In this document: piece after piece, positions 51,846-64,000 of the stretch
Position numbering within the stretch: position 1 is the first letter of the stretch
Layout of the letters: each line of letters starts with the position of its first letter
Assembly (NCBI GenBank): GCA_008931825.1
Contig: QXVZ01019328.1
Coordinates: 1 to 64,000 of the forward strand
DNA: 64,000 nt
Direction of reading: 5' to 3'
DNA from: Phallusia fumigata
Taxonomy: Eukaryota; Chordata; Ascidiacea; Phlebobranchia; Ascidiidae
Program-made: the position numbers and the translations under genes
Notes under the pieces: model-generated
Seen by the model: only the letters and a program-made list of their open reading frames with translations
Databases searched by the model: none
Told to the model about the DNA's origin: nothing

Positions 51846-54800
51846 TCACAGACCAGGCAGTGTGGTTCCCATGCTGATGACGTCATCGCCACCCTTCTGA
51901 CGCATTTTGGTTTTTGATTTTCCTGAAAACAATTTTGCCAGAAAAAAAACATTGTCTTAAAGTCACTTAAAGCGTTTACCTTCTTTCATGGGTTTCGCAG
52001 CTTTGTTCCGCCCTCCAGTTGTACGTTTCTTTCCTTTTCGAGTTCCACTAATAAGCGGGTGTTCCTCGCCACCAGACGTGCCATCGAGTTTTATATTTTG
52101 AACCTGAAAACATTTGGAATTTTAATCTTAGGCATGATTTTGATTGCAACAATGCAAACCTTTTGCTTCTTCGAGACTGGTTCAGGTGGCGTCACCTGTG
52201 CAAAGTAAAAACTTGGGTTGGGATTTACAAACTTGTGGATAATTTGACCAAAAGCAAACCTGGTTGGTTGGATCAACTGGGGGAAGAAGAACATTTTCTT
52301 CTGGTTCGTCAATTTCTGGTGAAATCGGAAGAAAGCCAAGTGAATCAGGATCCTGGTCTTCCTCATCACTATGAAGTCACACATGTGTCATTGTGACATC
52401 ATAATTTGCAGTTGTACAAATCTCACCTGCTACAGAAAGCTCGTATTGGCAACACAGATGTAACATCAACGTCGAGCTGGAAATCATCTTTCTTCTTGGT
52501 TAGACTTGAATCTTCTTTACAGCGATCCTCATCTTCTTCATCAAACTCTGATTCTCGCTCTTCATACTCGACGTTTTCATCCAACTCTGAGAAGTCGGGA
52601 GCAAAAGCACTCCAATTTTCCTGCAAAATTCTCAATATTTGGTTCACATTCGATAAACCCAACAAGGTTGTGTTTTTAGAAATTTATTTGATGCAATTCA
52701 TCACATATTATATTAATGGTAGAATTGTGATTGAAATCAAAGTACTTACAACTTGGTTTTGTGCCCACACAGAAACCACACCGCTTGAAATAGAGCAGAG
52801 AATTGGTCGAACTGGGTGCCACTACATAACACACATGTCATTGGTTCTTTCAAACTTATGAAAACTTTTTTCAAGTTTACCACAACATCAAGTAGTTGTT
52901 CCCCTCTCATGCCTTGCAGGATTTTCACAAGGTTTCCCAGACTTTTTTCCCAAATGTATAACTGGTGTTGTTTTGCTGATCCAGCGCAAATAAATTCCCC
53001 ATCCCCAGAGAAGCAACATTTTTTCCATGGTGTCCTAAAAAATCAATTACATGATTATTAGATAGCAATCAATTGATTATTACACCACAATAGGCCAGCT
53101 ATCATAGTGTTCATTAACTATGGTGCAATGGAATATTGATTGTTGGGATAATGTGATGCCACAATTCAGTTGGTTGAAGCAAGCATTCCACATAAACACC
53201 TGCTAGAATGTTTGGTGCAGCTTTAGCTTCAAGAAAAGTCTCAGGGGTAAATAATTACCCAAAACAGCAAAAATTTTCAACTGCAAGGTAAATACAATTT
53301 TGGCAGTTGGTATTTACTTTAAACATTAACCAAAAAAAAGCAATGCTATTGTAATTGATCAGAATGTTTACTGCAATTGTCATGTTAGTCTTCTGTGCTG
53401 TACAGGTATATATATTTTTGCTTTGCAGAAATGAAACCTTTAATTACCAAATGGTAACAGATGGAAAACTTAAACTAAAATCATTGGAGTGTTTGGCCGT
53501 GGCTTGCAGTATTACACTCACAACTCTCGGAGCATTGCTTACAACATTGGTTTCAGGCCAAATTGGTGCTCTTGTCATTGGAATTGGTTTGTTTTTAATG
53601 ATAGTCAGCTTCACTCTTTTACTGCAGGAAAGGTATGTTGTGTAAAAATATAAGTATTAAAATTTTAATTGTGCAACTTTTATTACAGAGACAGAACGCG
53701 CAGGAAAATAAACTTGAGTGACATTTATGTCAACTTTATCAACAATCAGCAAAGATATTTCTCAGACCTATTGCAAGTGTGACAACATGTCTTTGTTTTT
53801 AACGTATTTGTTATATAACAGAACCCACTTGTTTACAAGATCCTGAAGTTTCTGAATCGGTTCTGGTTCACCGCTTTTACCACACATCACAACTTCCTTG
53901 CCATCATAAACACGTATAATCCTGTCAGCAGTGTTCACAAGAAAACAACTAAAAATATACTTGAATATTTAATAACAAGGACATGATAACTTTTATTTGC
54001 TTACTGTGTACCTTCCTTTCCTGGAAAACTCTATTTGTTTGATTGCATTGTTTGCAGTTCCCGTGGTGACCCGAAATGAGGCAATAACTTTTAATGTTTT
54101 TACTTTTATCACTGCAATTCTTCCCTTTGCATTTCCGGTATAAATGTGTTGTCCTCGGCGATCAAAGGATGCCACAATATTACTGTCGGTCTTTGCACAT
54201 GAAAAATTGCATATGTTAGTTTTGTAGTGTTAAAACCGTATGCCTTATTTGCAAAACATGTATTTCAAAACAATGTTCATCAATACAAAGTCTTTTTGTT
54301 GTGAGATCCAGTCTGTTTAAATGTTTTATAATTAGAGCTTTAGTTCTTACATCTTCGACTGTTGGCAGGGTGAGATGATCCGAGTTGATTTTCAGCAAAA
54401 CTGGTGCAGGACGTAGAGGACAAACCAGGATAGCAGAATTATCACGAGGGGCAAACTGTACTTTCATAATCGGTGTTGGAAATCTATAAGTGTGCAAGCA
54501 TTCTCCAGATAAAACATCCCAAATACAAACAAGGTTGTCAGTTGATGCTGACACAAGTTGTCGACCCGTACGAGACCAACTGAAAAAAAGACCAATTGAA
54601 TCTCACTGTACAGTCAATAAACATTACAATATTATTATCATCCCACCTTAAGGAACACACAGGATGTGCATGTGCGTTATAAACTTTAGCAATTCCTCGG
54701 GTCAAAAAATCCCACACCACAATTCGACCATCGTTGCAACCAACAGCCAGTAACGTTCCATGTCTGTTAAATGTGCAGGTAACGGCCATCGAACCTGTAT

Positions 54801-55002
54801 CAAGGGTGCCATCGGCTTCTTCAGGGTAATTTTGACCAAATGATTCTTTAAATATTAAAATGATATTAACATAAAGTAACTAGAAAATGATGGTATATTA
54901 AAAAAACACTCTCAGGTCATTATATTATTTTGCACAAGATGTAGTTGATTTCCAGTTGGTTTGAATCTAATTTATTAACTTACCTAACAACTCAAGATTC
55001 AT
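51846..55002 (-). CDS. RBBP5: RBBP5, WD40 subunit of the MLL/SET1 methyltransferase core
   Basis: Nuclear subunit of the WRAD module (WDR5, RBBP5, ASH2L, DPY30) that activates H3K4 methylation. Exons in coding order: 55002-54984, 54845-54647, 54579-54351, 54190-54012, 53948-53829, 53034-52881, 52821-52750, 52620-52427, 52368-52260, 52195-52160, 52103-51980, 51922-51846; 503 residues against 538 in human. It starts MNLELLESFGQNYPEEADGT as in human. WD40 blades cover residues 1 to about 325 (GRIVVWDFLTRGIAKVYNAH, VASFDRRGQHIYTGNAKG, YIWEKSLGNLVKILQG). The ASH2L/MLL-activating segment is intact (ENWSAFAPDF, YEERESEFDEEDED). The C-terminus is shortened and Lys-rich. An intron of 794 bp (53035-53828) contains a small gene on the other strand. 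The gene is head-to-head with UBXN6. Confidence 0.96.
53364..53782 (+). CDS. Small three-TM membrane protein nested in an RBBP5 intron
   Basis: Two exons, 53364-53632 and 53689-53782, joined by a clean GT-AG intron, give 120 residues. Hydrophobic helices lie at about residues 1-22 (MFTAIVMLVFCAVQVYIFLL), 37-60 (CLAVACSITLTTLGALLTTL) and 63-85 (IGALVIGIGLFLMIVSFTLL), followed by a basic turn (RDRTRRK) and a polar tail. I do not recognise the family. It lies wholly inside RBBP5 intron 5 on the opposite strand and stops 46 bp before the next RBBP5 exon. A 3' splice site (TTGATCAG) sits 1 nt before the ATG, so the transcript could be trans-spliced, as is common in Ciona, or have an upstream exon. 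Three helices, a proper intron and clean ends favour a real gene; expression is unproven. Confidence 0.6.
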
Positions 55003-55789
55003 TTTTAAACCCTCCAGCAAGTTTGCATTGCCATGAAATAAAAACTACACAAATTCAGTTTCAAGTTGGGGCAATAACCCTAAAACTTTGCCACTAGAAG
55101 ACGCTGGAGATATTTAACTTTTGTCGGATTTCTATGATCTAATTTCACATTTCCATTAAAATGTGTGGAATTTTAAGTGATTGAATTACATAGCTTGCTT
55201 TCAGTGTAGATTTACAAGAATTTAGGCCGAATACGTTCTACTGTGAAGCTCGACAAGTTTTGTAGAGCCGCTAATTTCTTCCGGATTTTCGGGGATCGCT
55301 TGTTTCCTACTTGCCTACGTTTTGACTTTTAAGCTGGTTAAAAGACATCTGTCTGTTTGAAGCAGTATTTCTCAAACTTTTACACTTTGAGAGTTACTGG
55401 CTTGAAGTAACTTAGTTGATACTACAGTTATAATCACGGGATATTTGCCCAGGCTGGTGTTTAGACTTTTTTGCAAAAAGACATTTTTAGGGGTATCATA
55501 AGAAGTAAAAAAGGTTGACACTCTTAATGCTAATTGGTTTGCAACACTTTTTTATGTACTGTTAAACTTTGTGCTTTGTGGTTGTGTTAAGTTACATGAA
55601 TGTTTGTTTATTGACAATAAAAGGAATTGGCAGTATACCTAAAAGTTATAGCATTGTTCCACAACAGAGGATAAAATTGTAACAAATAAACATATATGTA
55701 ACAAAATTTGTATTTTGAATTTATTCGGGAATATCAGCAGATAAGCTGCACATTTTTTACAAACTAATAAATTTATTGCATGCAAAGCA
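55003..55789. promoter_or_regulatory. Divergent promoter region RBBP5 / UBXN6
   Basis: 787 bp between two head-to-head start codons of widely expressed genes, probably a shared promoter region. No specific element can be named. Confidence 0.4.
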
Positions 55790-58700
55790 ATGAAAAAGTT
55801 GTTTTCAAAGCTAAAAACTGAAGCAAAGTTTGCAAAAGCTGGTGAAGGACATAAACTTACAGAAGATACAAGGTAAAATTTTTGTGTAAGTTTTGCATAT
55901 GACATCATACTTGAATGTTTTAGCATAATTTTATTTCATACCCCCCGAAATGGGGTTTAAACATCATTTTTGATGACATAAATTACACCAGTGTCAAAAT
56001 GTGATTGTTGCAGTGAGGCAGGTATCTAATACACAAAAGTTACAACAGTTACAAAAAGTTGCGAAAGCGTTGTAATACAGAAAGCCCATCTGTAGTTAAA
56101 CTTGGATTTGTTTAGGTCCCAAAGACCCGGTACATCACAGGAGTATGCAAATGTTCGACATCAACCAATGACTGCATCACAAATTCAAGCTGGTTCCGCT
56201 GCACTCGCAAGACATGAAAAAAAATCTCAAGAAAGTAAAACCGTTGTCCCAAAAGTTCTACGCAAACCTGTCCATGTATGTTTTCATCTATTTCATCCAA
56301 AAACAATTTAACTGCAACTTGTTTACCAATGGTTTTTTACGCAATGCAGGTTAAATGTTTGTCAACACAAATTATTTGTTATTGGATTTTGTTTGCTAAT
56401 CTTAATAAATGCACAGGGCATAATGTTTGTTGTGATTTCATTCCACCATTGACTTACATCACACTTAGAAAAACTGTTGTTTTAGTGCCACCAAACAGAA
56501 CTGTGTGTAAATTTTCTCATCATCCATTGTTACAGAAAAATATTTCAAACATGTTTTTACAGGCGGAATTAAGTTCAGAGCGGCAATCATCAAGCCACGA
56601 AACACCAGGTAAATGTGCTTAGCAGTTTTAACGTTGTATTGCAAATTATAGCTGTTATTTTGCAGCCACTAGGTCAGTGAACAAAACACACTTTGATGAC
56701 ACAATATCATACCACTGTCCGTTTACAATGACCATTGTGCAAAAATCAGTGTTTCGTGATCATGTGAGAGAGGTTTTGCTGCAGGTTGGAAAGTTTTTCT
56801 GTTCATTTTATAGTTCAGCTCTTTTTTTTAACTTTTAGCAAAGTTGGTGTAACTCCGGGTAGCACTACCTTCTCGCTACTGATGGCCACATCATTTTATT
56901 AATGGTTGCCAGTGAGCCCAAGTTATTTTTGACTGGCTCTCTTGTTCTTATTGTTCAAGTTGCAGTAGTTGAAGAATTATAACAATGCATGGGTGCCAAT
57001 ACATACATTAATACATGAGCTCATTAATCCATTTCCACACCTGCAGGTTATGCACCCTTGTTATAACTGTTGGAAAAGTTGAAATAACACATTTGTAACT
57101 GAAACTTTTTTACCTCACAGCAATTGGGCAGCAATGGTGTTGAAGCATCTGTGTTAATGATTAAAATGTTAAATAAAAACCAGGACATAGTTGATACAGC
57201 AACTGAAACAATCAACAAGTATGTAAATTTTTAGTTTCTGTGTTTAGCCTTATGTTTGTAGAGCTGGTCTTAATTCATGTTCAAGCTTTGATAAAACAGT
57301 ATTGCGTCCCTGAATATTTACAAACTTGAACCATCCTGATTTACTGATAAATATCTAAAGTCATGTCTGTGGAATATATATCCATTAAGTAGCAAAACTG
57401 GTCGCTTGCTTTTATATATTTTTGTTTTTGCATAAGTGTGTTTTACAACAAAATTCAAGTAGAACTATTTCAGATATCTAAGTAACATTATAACCCATCC
57501 TGATGAAGTGAAGTATCGAAAAATTCGGAAATACAATCGAGTTTTCAGTGAAAAGGTTTCTTCGGTGGAGGGTTGTGAGGAATTCCTTGAAGCTTGTGGT
57601 TTTAAACGTAGCCTCGCTGGAACTGGTCAGTAAAAACTAAGTTTTAAACAGTTTTTATTTTCTATGTAATAAAACACATTAATTTTGTCAATAACCTATT
57701 ATTGTTTATGTTTTACCAAGATGAAGANTAATGTGTGGAATATATCCTCTTTTAATATCTGGTAATAGTGTATGTAGAATGTCTATATATGCTAAGCCAC
57801 CCTTCTAGTTGTTTATGTTTTACCCAGATGAAGAAATTTATTTCATACTGGATGAAGTTGACATTGAAGCTTTGAAATCAAATCAGGAGAAACTTGAAAA
57901 ACTTGAAACTCCAACGATCAAAATTAACAGAGATGCGAAGGTGAGAAAATGTATTTGGTTGCATCAAAAATTGGAAACAAAATGTTTTCTAAAATGGTAA
58001 TGCCTTGTTAGGTGTTTGGTTTTAGTTCGCAATCCACATTGGACAATGTTCCTGATAGCTTCTTTTCATTGACAGCTGAAGAAATAAAAGCAGAACAGCA
58101 GAACAGGTAAAGTAAGTCTCAACCCTAAAGTGTAAAGTGAATTAAATCCGCTCAGTAATGGCCCCTTTGATGTACATGACAATCACTGATTACAACTGGT
58201 TTGTTCTATCATACATTGATTAAGATTGGAAAAAAATAGAGAACTTTTTGTTTTACACAGACATTCCTTATTGTGACTAAAACATACTTTTTTGGCTAAA
58301 ATGTAAAGATAATTTAGCTTGCATACCAAAAAAAGGCCTTTTTTACTTGATCATAGTGTATGTGAAATAGCAATCAACTTTACTGTTTCTGTACATATAT
58401 ACATTTTAGTCAACATCTAACAATGGCTGTGGGTATTTACGTAAAGGTCGCATGAATTGGAATTGAGCAAACAACTACGAACCCAAGCGATGCGAAATGA
58501 AAATAAAGTCAAATCCCATTTTAAATATTCTTGCATACGAGTTAAGTTTCCAAATGGAACTATTCTGCAAGGTTTGTTATGATGGGAATAATTAACTTAA
58601 ACCTGCTCAAGTTTGGATTACGGTGTACAGTGCCATCTTCTGGGTTGCAGCTTTTACCTTCATTTTTGCTAAATTGTAGGGATATTCATAGTTATTCCAG

Positions 58701-60079
58701 TGTTTCGAATCAAAGTCCTATATCAACTTTGATGGAGTGATATAGAGAGAGAGTTGGAATAACAATAGTTAATGTATATATCCTTTATAAATTGAGTAAT
58801 AGTGTATGTAGAATGGCAATGTGGTGAAAGCCACCCTTTTAGTTTCTATTTGTTTTGATGGTAAACAGGCAAAATTATCCTCTTAAAAATAGTGATGTAG
58901 TAGCGATGCTGTATCTGTGAATGTTGCTTAATCAGAAAAGTGCGGATGTATTTTACAGGCACCTTTGAAGCAGATGAATCTATTTTACATTTAATGGAGT
59001 TTATCCGTGAACATATAAATGTGGAATGGGCAGTTTTTTCATTAAAAACTTCCACTGGTCTCATTGTCAGTGATGAAACACAAACTCTACGCCAAGCTGA
59101 TTTGGTAAGCAAGGTTTACACAAATTGGGCTCCAGTGGATCAGGGTATGCTGATAACACTTGTTACTTTGGAACATATCCCACAATGCATACTTCTCATG
59201 CTTTCTCTATTTTGTAGAAATACTTTTAACTAGCTTAGCAGGCAATTGGGTAATGGTCATGTTACCACTAGTGGCCGTATATCAGCATTGCATTTTACCT
59301 CCCTTTCTCATGCTTGACTCAAAATTGTGTTATGCTGCTTTTCATACATGCCATATTGGCCCAAAAAGAAATTCTTATCATTTCTGAATGGAACCAAATG
59401 AAAGACAGCTTATAAGGATTTACGTCTGGCATACTTAAAGTCAATGAACACCTGACACTTGCCGTAATAAAAATACCTAAGAATAAAAACCACTTGCTGC
59501 ACAAGGCATGTGAAGCATATTTAAACTGCATTAGAATCAAAGATACTGCCCACAGCCTTTAAACCCTAAGAACAGGTGTGTCGAACATATGATCCACCAC
59601 TGAATCTGCCTAAAAAAAGGAGTATTTTACTTATTTCTGTCAATCGATTTTTTATTAAATACCCTAAAATCCCAAATGCTCCCTCCAGCCACTAGAGGGC
59701 AGTAATGTGCAAAAAACTCTGAATATTTGTGTGTCAGTTGTACGACATAGGTTAGCCATCTATTCATCTTTAACCTCTTATCCATAGTCAGGTCGCGGGG
59801 CAACAGCTCCACCAGAGGGTATTTTACCATTATTTTACTGGCCTGGCCCACATTAGATCAGATGGTCGGGATCTGGTCCCAGAACCTAACCGAATTTGCC
59901 ATGCCTGGTTAGAACATTGACTTTGTTTCTTATTTGTATTATTTGCTCCACATTGCTCATATTTCGAACTGTTTTATGTTTAGGTTCCCACTGCAGTTTT
60001 AAACTTATCCTGGAATGAAGAAATTTATAGTCAAGTTCTTGAACAACAAGGAGTTGAACTTGGAATTAGGGACCTTTGA
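55790..60079 (+). CDS. UBXN6: UBXN6 (UBXD1), p97/VCP cofactor with PUB and UBX domains
   Basis: Adaptor of the AAA ATPase p97 in endolysosomal sorting and damaged-lysosome clearance. Exons: 55790-55872, 56116-56275, 56563-56608, 56666-56784, 57121-57218, 57474-57625, 57828-57940, 58012-58106, 58447-58571, 58959-59104, 59984-60079; 410 residues against about 441 in human. The start MKKLFSKLKTEAKFAKAGEG parallels human MKKFFQEFKADIKFKSAGPG. The zinc-finger-like YHCPFT block, the PUB domain (about 137-230, EVKYRKIRKYNRVFSEKV) and the linker FFSLTAEEIKAEQQNR are conserved. A UBX domain fills exons 9-11 (FKYSCIRVKFPNGTILQGTF, then VPTAVLNLSW). An N at 57728 sits just before exon 7, and the start of that exon appears twice (57721-57727 and 57828 on); only the second copy is complete. 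Confidence 0.93.
57704..57833 (+). repeat. Partial duplication and repeat insertion before UBXN6 exon 7
   Basis: The acceptor and first bases of exon 7 (TGTTTATGTTTTACC-AG-ATGAAGA) occur at 57704-57727 and again at 57808-57834, with an N at 57728. Between them lies a copy of the dispersed repeat with TAATAGTGTATGTAGAATG and AAGCCACCCTTCTAG. One side of the join has the repeat and the other lacks it. Confidence 0.75.
58770..58850 (+). repeat. Third copy of the acceptor-proximal dispersed repeat
   Basis: Shares TAATAGTGTATGTAGAATG and AAGCCACCCTT-TAG with the copies at 41390-41470 and 57729-57810. It lies about 110 bp upstream of UBXN6 exon 10 in the same orientation relative to the gene. Confidence 0.6.
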
Positions 60080-60802
60080 TGCCATGATATTTGTGGCGTT
60101 TTTACCGGTTACATGATGTTGTAATGGTCACTAACTTCAGTGTAAGTGTATTCCTGCCCATTCTTGCAATATTTATCTCTTGTTTGCAAACTGTCCTTTT
60201 TATGTTTGAAAGCTTAATTAAGTAGTACTAGCATGGATGAAGTGCAATTACTTAATTGGTAAGTCGTATCATCTTATGTATTGGCATTTCTTGAAAAATA
60301 ACAAGCAAACTTTAACAAGAGTTTAACTTTGTCCTATACATCTTAGCCTTGTAATTATGAGACAAAAACTTATTGTTGCAACTGATTGCTGACATCAGCC
60401 AAAATGTGCATTGCAGTAAAACTGTTGAGATTCTCTGCGATACTTGGTGAACTAGCAATTAACTTTTGTTTACATTTTCATGCTACTATATCCATCCTAA
60501 AATATTTTGCTATCCCCCCCAAAGCACAAGTTTTTAAAAAGCTTCATTTCTTAAGTATCGCCATGCAAATTTTCTTTGGATTTCTTTTTCAAATTTCCTT
60601 GTTTTCTGAAAATAAAACCATAAAAGTTAGAAGTATGTGCAGCCAATTAAAATGTGATTTCATTTTCATGTGACACTCTTTTGTAGCTGCATACATTATA
60701 TCTTCTTCACTATCGGCATAAGAACAACATTAAATTGAAGGCTTATTTCTGACTCTAGATTTTTCACAAGGTTGTGGATTTTTTAGGTTCTACCTATCGA
60801 TT
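60080..60802. other. Convergent interval, UBXN6 / channel gene
   Basis: 723 bp between the stop codons of two convergent genes, AT-rich, presumably 3' UTRs. No coding signal seen. Confidence 0.5.
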
Positions 60803-63800
60803 TTAAACATATTTATTTTTAATTCTGTGCAGACATCTGGATACTGTACAGGTTGAAACCAACCTTCGGTCTAACTTTAGTTTTTCAACAGACTTCCCCA
60901 TCTCAGTGTGCAAACGTTTAAGGTCATCTGCATTAAGGAATGTGATATCTGGGAGAATTTCCCGATTCCATTTTCCAAGTTCTTTTCGACCTGTGAGCGT
61001 CACTGAAAGCAACATGTATATATTTTTTGAAAATATAATGGTTGGCTTTCTTAAATATAAAAAATAACTCATTTAAAATCTACCCTGTCACTTTTGGCAT
61101 GAAACAAAACTTGTAGATGCGATCATGGTGGTGTGACATCATCTTAACCCCATAGTCCCTGTGGAAACCCTGCCAGGATCAGAGTTTTTTTGGATTTGAT
61201 TGAAATAAATAAAGGTGGGCTACTTACAAGCAAGCAGGACACATTCTAATTTAACTTTGATTTTGTCACAGGATACACTTGTTTATTTGACCGCAGGCCT
61301 AGTGGTATTTTTAACATAAATTTTAATATTTTCGGGTCTTTGTGGTTTTTGTTTGCTTGGCCCCAGAGTCCATTGTTTGCCTTGCTAGCCCCCTCAAGTG
61401 AACAAATTACCAAACAATGTCCGAACTTGAGAAAACTTTGACAGATCAATTTTTGAAATGCTAATGTTACCTAAATTCAAACAATTTTGGGAAAAAGATT
61501 TTCCCCCCAAGTCAATCATTGGATGATTTGATTTGATGTGGGTTTTTATCTCACCTTCATCATAATTTTCTATTGCCAAATCCTCTTCAACTATGCAAGG
61601 AAGGGCCACATTGTGTTTGTTTTGTTGAACTGAAAGGAAACAGAACTATGTTAGAATTGCTGTCACTTATCTTATATATTATAGTGCTATGTCATGTGTA
61701 AAGTGTGCTGTAAGCTTGGAAGCTGTAACCTGTTTCTGTTGCCCTGTGACTCCCGGCTTGTGCTACTGGAAGAAAATTGGGAGTAGAATCATTAAGTGGT
61801 TCAGACACAACTGAACTGTTGAATGTCATCAAGCTTGTTGTCATGGATATTGCTGAAACAAATGGTTTGTGGTTTTTATTTTGTAACCTTCAAAATCATG
61901 GGACTATTTTACCTTTTATTACCACGCTGTTACTTGATGAAGAAAATCCTTGAGTTCTGATTTTTCTTGTTCTTTTGTTTATCATTTGGATTTTGCCGCC
62001 CATTTCATGGGCGATGTCCTCACGTGTCTCGTACTAATAGATACATATTATTTAATTTATTTGCCACAGTTTTAAAATGTTAGGCTTTTATTTTTTCCCC
62101 AAATTCCAATAATTTTACCAACAGCTCGTTAACGTAGTGTTTAAATTGAAGTCCTACTTCTCTGTCTCGTTGCTTGGCTTCACTTTCATCATTGTATATT
62201 TTGTTTGAAAGTTCAACCACAATCGCGGATATCACGTTCAAAACAAGCATTTGCATGAATGCATAAAAGAAGACAAAATAAATACAAGCCCACGGACTAA
62301 TCTCATCCATAATATAGTGCATCACCTACAAGTAAAGTGTATTTTGTTGAATAGTTTTTTTTAAATTTACTTCACCGTTACTTTATGCCAACTTGAACCC
62401 AGGCTGATTTGGAACAAAGTCAGGAGAGAACATCCTAATGTTTCGAAACCATGACGACACAGTGAGATTCCCGCCGGCAATATTTCATCGGAGTCAAGTT
62501 CTTAAAATATACAGGTATGAATTAAACAAAGTAAACACTGTGTTACAAACAGTTTACCTCCAAAACTCTCCATTCCAATTATTCCATATAAGTAGAAAGC
62601 AATACATGTGACACACAAAAGAGTTAGAAGTGCTGGAGCAAGACGTCGCAGCCAATGAAACATCGAAGATGATTTCCTATAAATTTGTAAGTAGTGATTT
62701 ATTCTTTTAAATCTGGGTGTCTTTTGAGAGCTACAACACCTGTATAAATACTTCATGGAAATCCAGTGTTTCCCAAAACCACCTTCGAGTGATCTTTGGC
62801 GAAAAATGTTTTTCAACAAACCTTTTAAATCCAGTCAGCCTGACAACCATGGCTAGTTGTGCAACAACCGGCAACCATCCTGTACTCCAACTTTCGATAT
62901 TTGTAATTCCAATGTAAATCATGCACACAAGCGCAGTGAGGAGCATTACAAAGTGAAGCAACATCTCCTGAAGCATAAAGCTGATACCAAGTGCTATAAA
63001 CTGAAATGTAAATGATTGTTAACTTTTAAAACAATTCTAAAATTATGTTGTAGGTAGTTTCACTGCTTTCTTTGCTCTCATCACTTTGTCTTGAACAAAT
63101 GTAGGATTAGGGTTAGGGTTTAGTTAAAATGTGTCAGGGTTTTTATTTTTGTATTATCCTGGAAGTCATCATCACAACTTGACATAAAAATGTGGGTTAA
63201 ACAAAATACCCGGAGATGCCCCGAGTCTATAGCCTCCACTTTGGCATATTTTGCCTTTTGCCATTAAACAGAGTTGAAACTATTGCTGGGTTAGGGCATT
63301 GTTGTTTGTGGGGACCCATGTTTTTCTGCTTGTAGAAACAGTGGCACAAAAAACTTATTTGATACAGCATGATTTAAGTTGAATGGCAACATTGAAAAAC
63401 AACTTTTCCTGAATTTATTTTGATAACAGTGATCAACTTAAAAAATTTAAATTCTGTTTTTGTGCCCCTTACAGTTTTAATGCATTCCAACATTTTTAGT
63501 CATGTAATTTGTGTAGATTTTTTTGTTTTTAACCTCACATGTATTGCTACCTTGGTATTAGATCTACTGGTTTTATCCTTGAACAGTTCTCACCTACCTG
63601 CATTATTGTTGACAGGCTCATTATTACCAGCAAACTCATTTCAACAACATACACAATTTTTGATGTTTCCAACGTCATTCCATACCACACAACCGCAAAG
63701 GGTAAAATGAAAATAATATTGAGTGTCAGTGATGCTATGTAAGCCCATCTTGTGTGAAACCACATTTGACATAACGTCGTGATCCACTAAAACAAATATT

Positions 63801-64000
63801 GTAAGTATGTTAATAGGAAATTGCGGGTATATGGCATAAAGTGAACCTCTCCACAAACGTGCAGGGCTTCACAGTACGGATAACTTCCCCACGTGTTGCT
63901 TTCCATGCTTTGCCGAGGCTTCGTTTTTTCAACAATAAACTGGAAACAGCAAAACATCCTCGTACACCACTTGAATAGTTTGAAGCTTAAGCAAAATCTT
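60803..64000 (-). CDS. Two-pore-channel-like cation channel, 3' part
   Basis: Partial: the 5' end lies beyond 64000. Exons in coding order: 63939-63847, 63786-63598, 63000-62822, 62676-62558, 62500-62382, 62325-62119, 62033-61913, 61852-61730, 61629-61555, 61002-60803; 474 residues, phases consistent. Visible is one six-helix repeat: S1 (WAYIASLTLNIIFILPFAVV), S2 and S3, an S4-like stretch with few arginines (QLAMVVRLTGFKRF), S5 (PALLTLLCVTCIAFYLYGII), a pore helix (FETLGCSLLTLFQISLGSSW) and S6 (IYFVFFYAFMQMLVLNVISA), followed by about 230 cytosolic residues. The spacing and the YGIIGMESFGG and LVLNVISAIVVEL motifs best match the second domain of endolysosomal two-pore channels. Without the first domain, another six-TM cation channel cannot be excluded. 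The Ser/Thr-rich tail is not recognised. Confidence 0.62.
61085..61445. repeat. Single degenerate copy of the DIXDC1-intron repeat family
   Basis: CACTTTTGGCATGAAA, ATCATGGTGGTGTG and TTGCTAGCCCCCTC with AACAATGTCCGAA recur here in the same order as in the DIXDC1 intron repeats near 39310-39560. It lies in an intron of the channel gene, so the sequence is a dispersed family and not only a local array. Confidence 0.6.

Noticed and set aside
53402-53430. A 23-nt intron in the first exon of the nested membrane protein (GTATAT...TTGCAG)
   Set aside because: Far shorter than any real intron in the window, and the frame reads straight through as a transmembrane helix.
63100-63122. Telomere-type TTAGGG repeats
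   Set aside because: Only about two full units, inside an intron; too short to mean more than chance.

Overview
This is a eukaryotic window, most likely from an ascidian tunicate and probably the genus Ciona. The reasons are very compact multi-exon genes with many introns of 54-60 bp, an AT-rich background, and one copy each of gene families that vertebrates share. The species itself is inferred. Twelve protein-coding genes can be read exon by exon with matching splice phases. A thirteenth small gene is nested in an intron. No retrovirus-like or Polinton-like element was recognised.

Layout: 663-13570 (+) teashirt (Tshz) zinc-finger/homeobox regulator with an 8.1 kb first intron; 14234-15434 (+) TCF15/scleraxis-like bHLH factor; 15612-18494 (-) polypeptide GalNAc-transferase; 18955-22302 (-) Cys-loop receptor of anion-channel type; 23477-26504 (+) BTBD17-like BTB/BACK protein; 27173-33803 (+) ANKS6 (ankyrin repeats plus SAM); 34153-35811 (-) PDCD6/ALG-2 penta-EF-hand protein; 36934-42390 (+) DIXDC1 (CH, coiled coil, DIX); 42467-51047 (-) CPAMD8-like thioester protein with FAMeT-like and Kazal domains; 51846-55002 (-) RBBP5; 53364-53782 (+) small membrane protein inside an RBBP5 intron; 55790-60079 (+) UBXN6; 60803-64000 (-) the 3' part of a two-pore-channel-like cation channel that runs off the window.

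The genes do not form one pathway. Themes are transcription control (Tshz, TCF15, RBBP5 of the H3K4 methyltransferase core), secretory and membrane biology (GALNT, PDCD6, UBXN6, the channels, the thioester protein) and Wnt/cilium-linked scaffolds (DIXDC1, ANKS6).

Two things stand out beyond gene content. First, the palindrome TGACGTCA is packed into two blocks (about 12.6-24.4 kb and 42.1-51.9 kb) and is nearly absent between and after them. Second, single N characters at 8498, 19204, 27780, 39674 and 57728 each join two near-identical stretches. The flanks look like unmerged haplotype or contig-end overlaps, so these are assembly duplications; one of them adds 38 codons to a receptor exon. 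A further N at 40947 lies inside a minisatellite. Repeats include a terminal-inverted-repeat element in ANKS6 intron 1, a roughly 129-bp minisatellite in DIXDC1 intron 9, several tRNA-derived SINE-like pieces, and a small repeat that twice abuts a splice acceptor.
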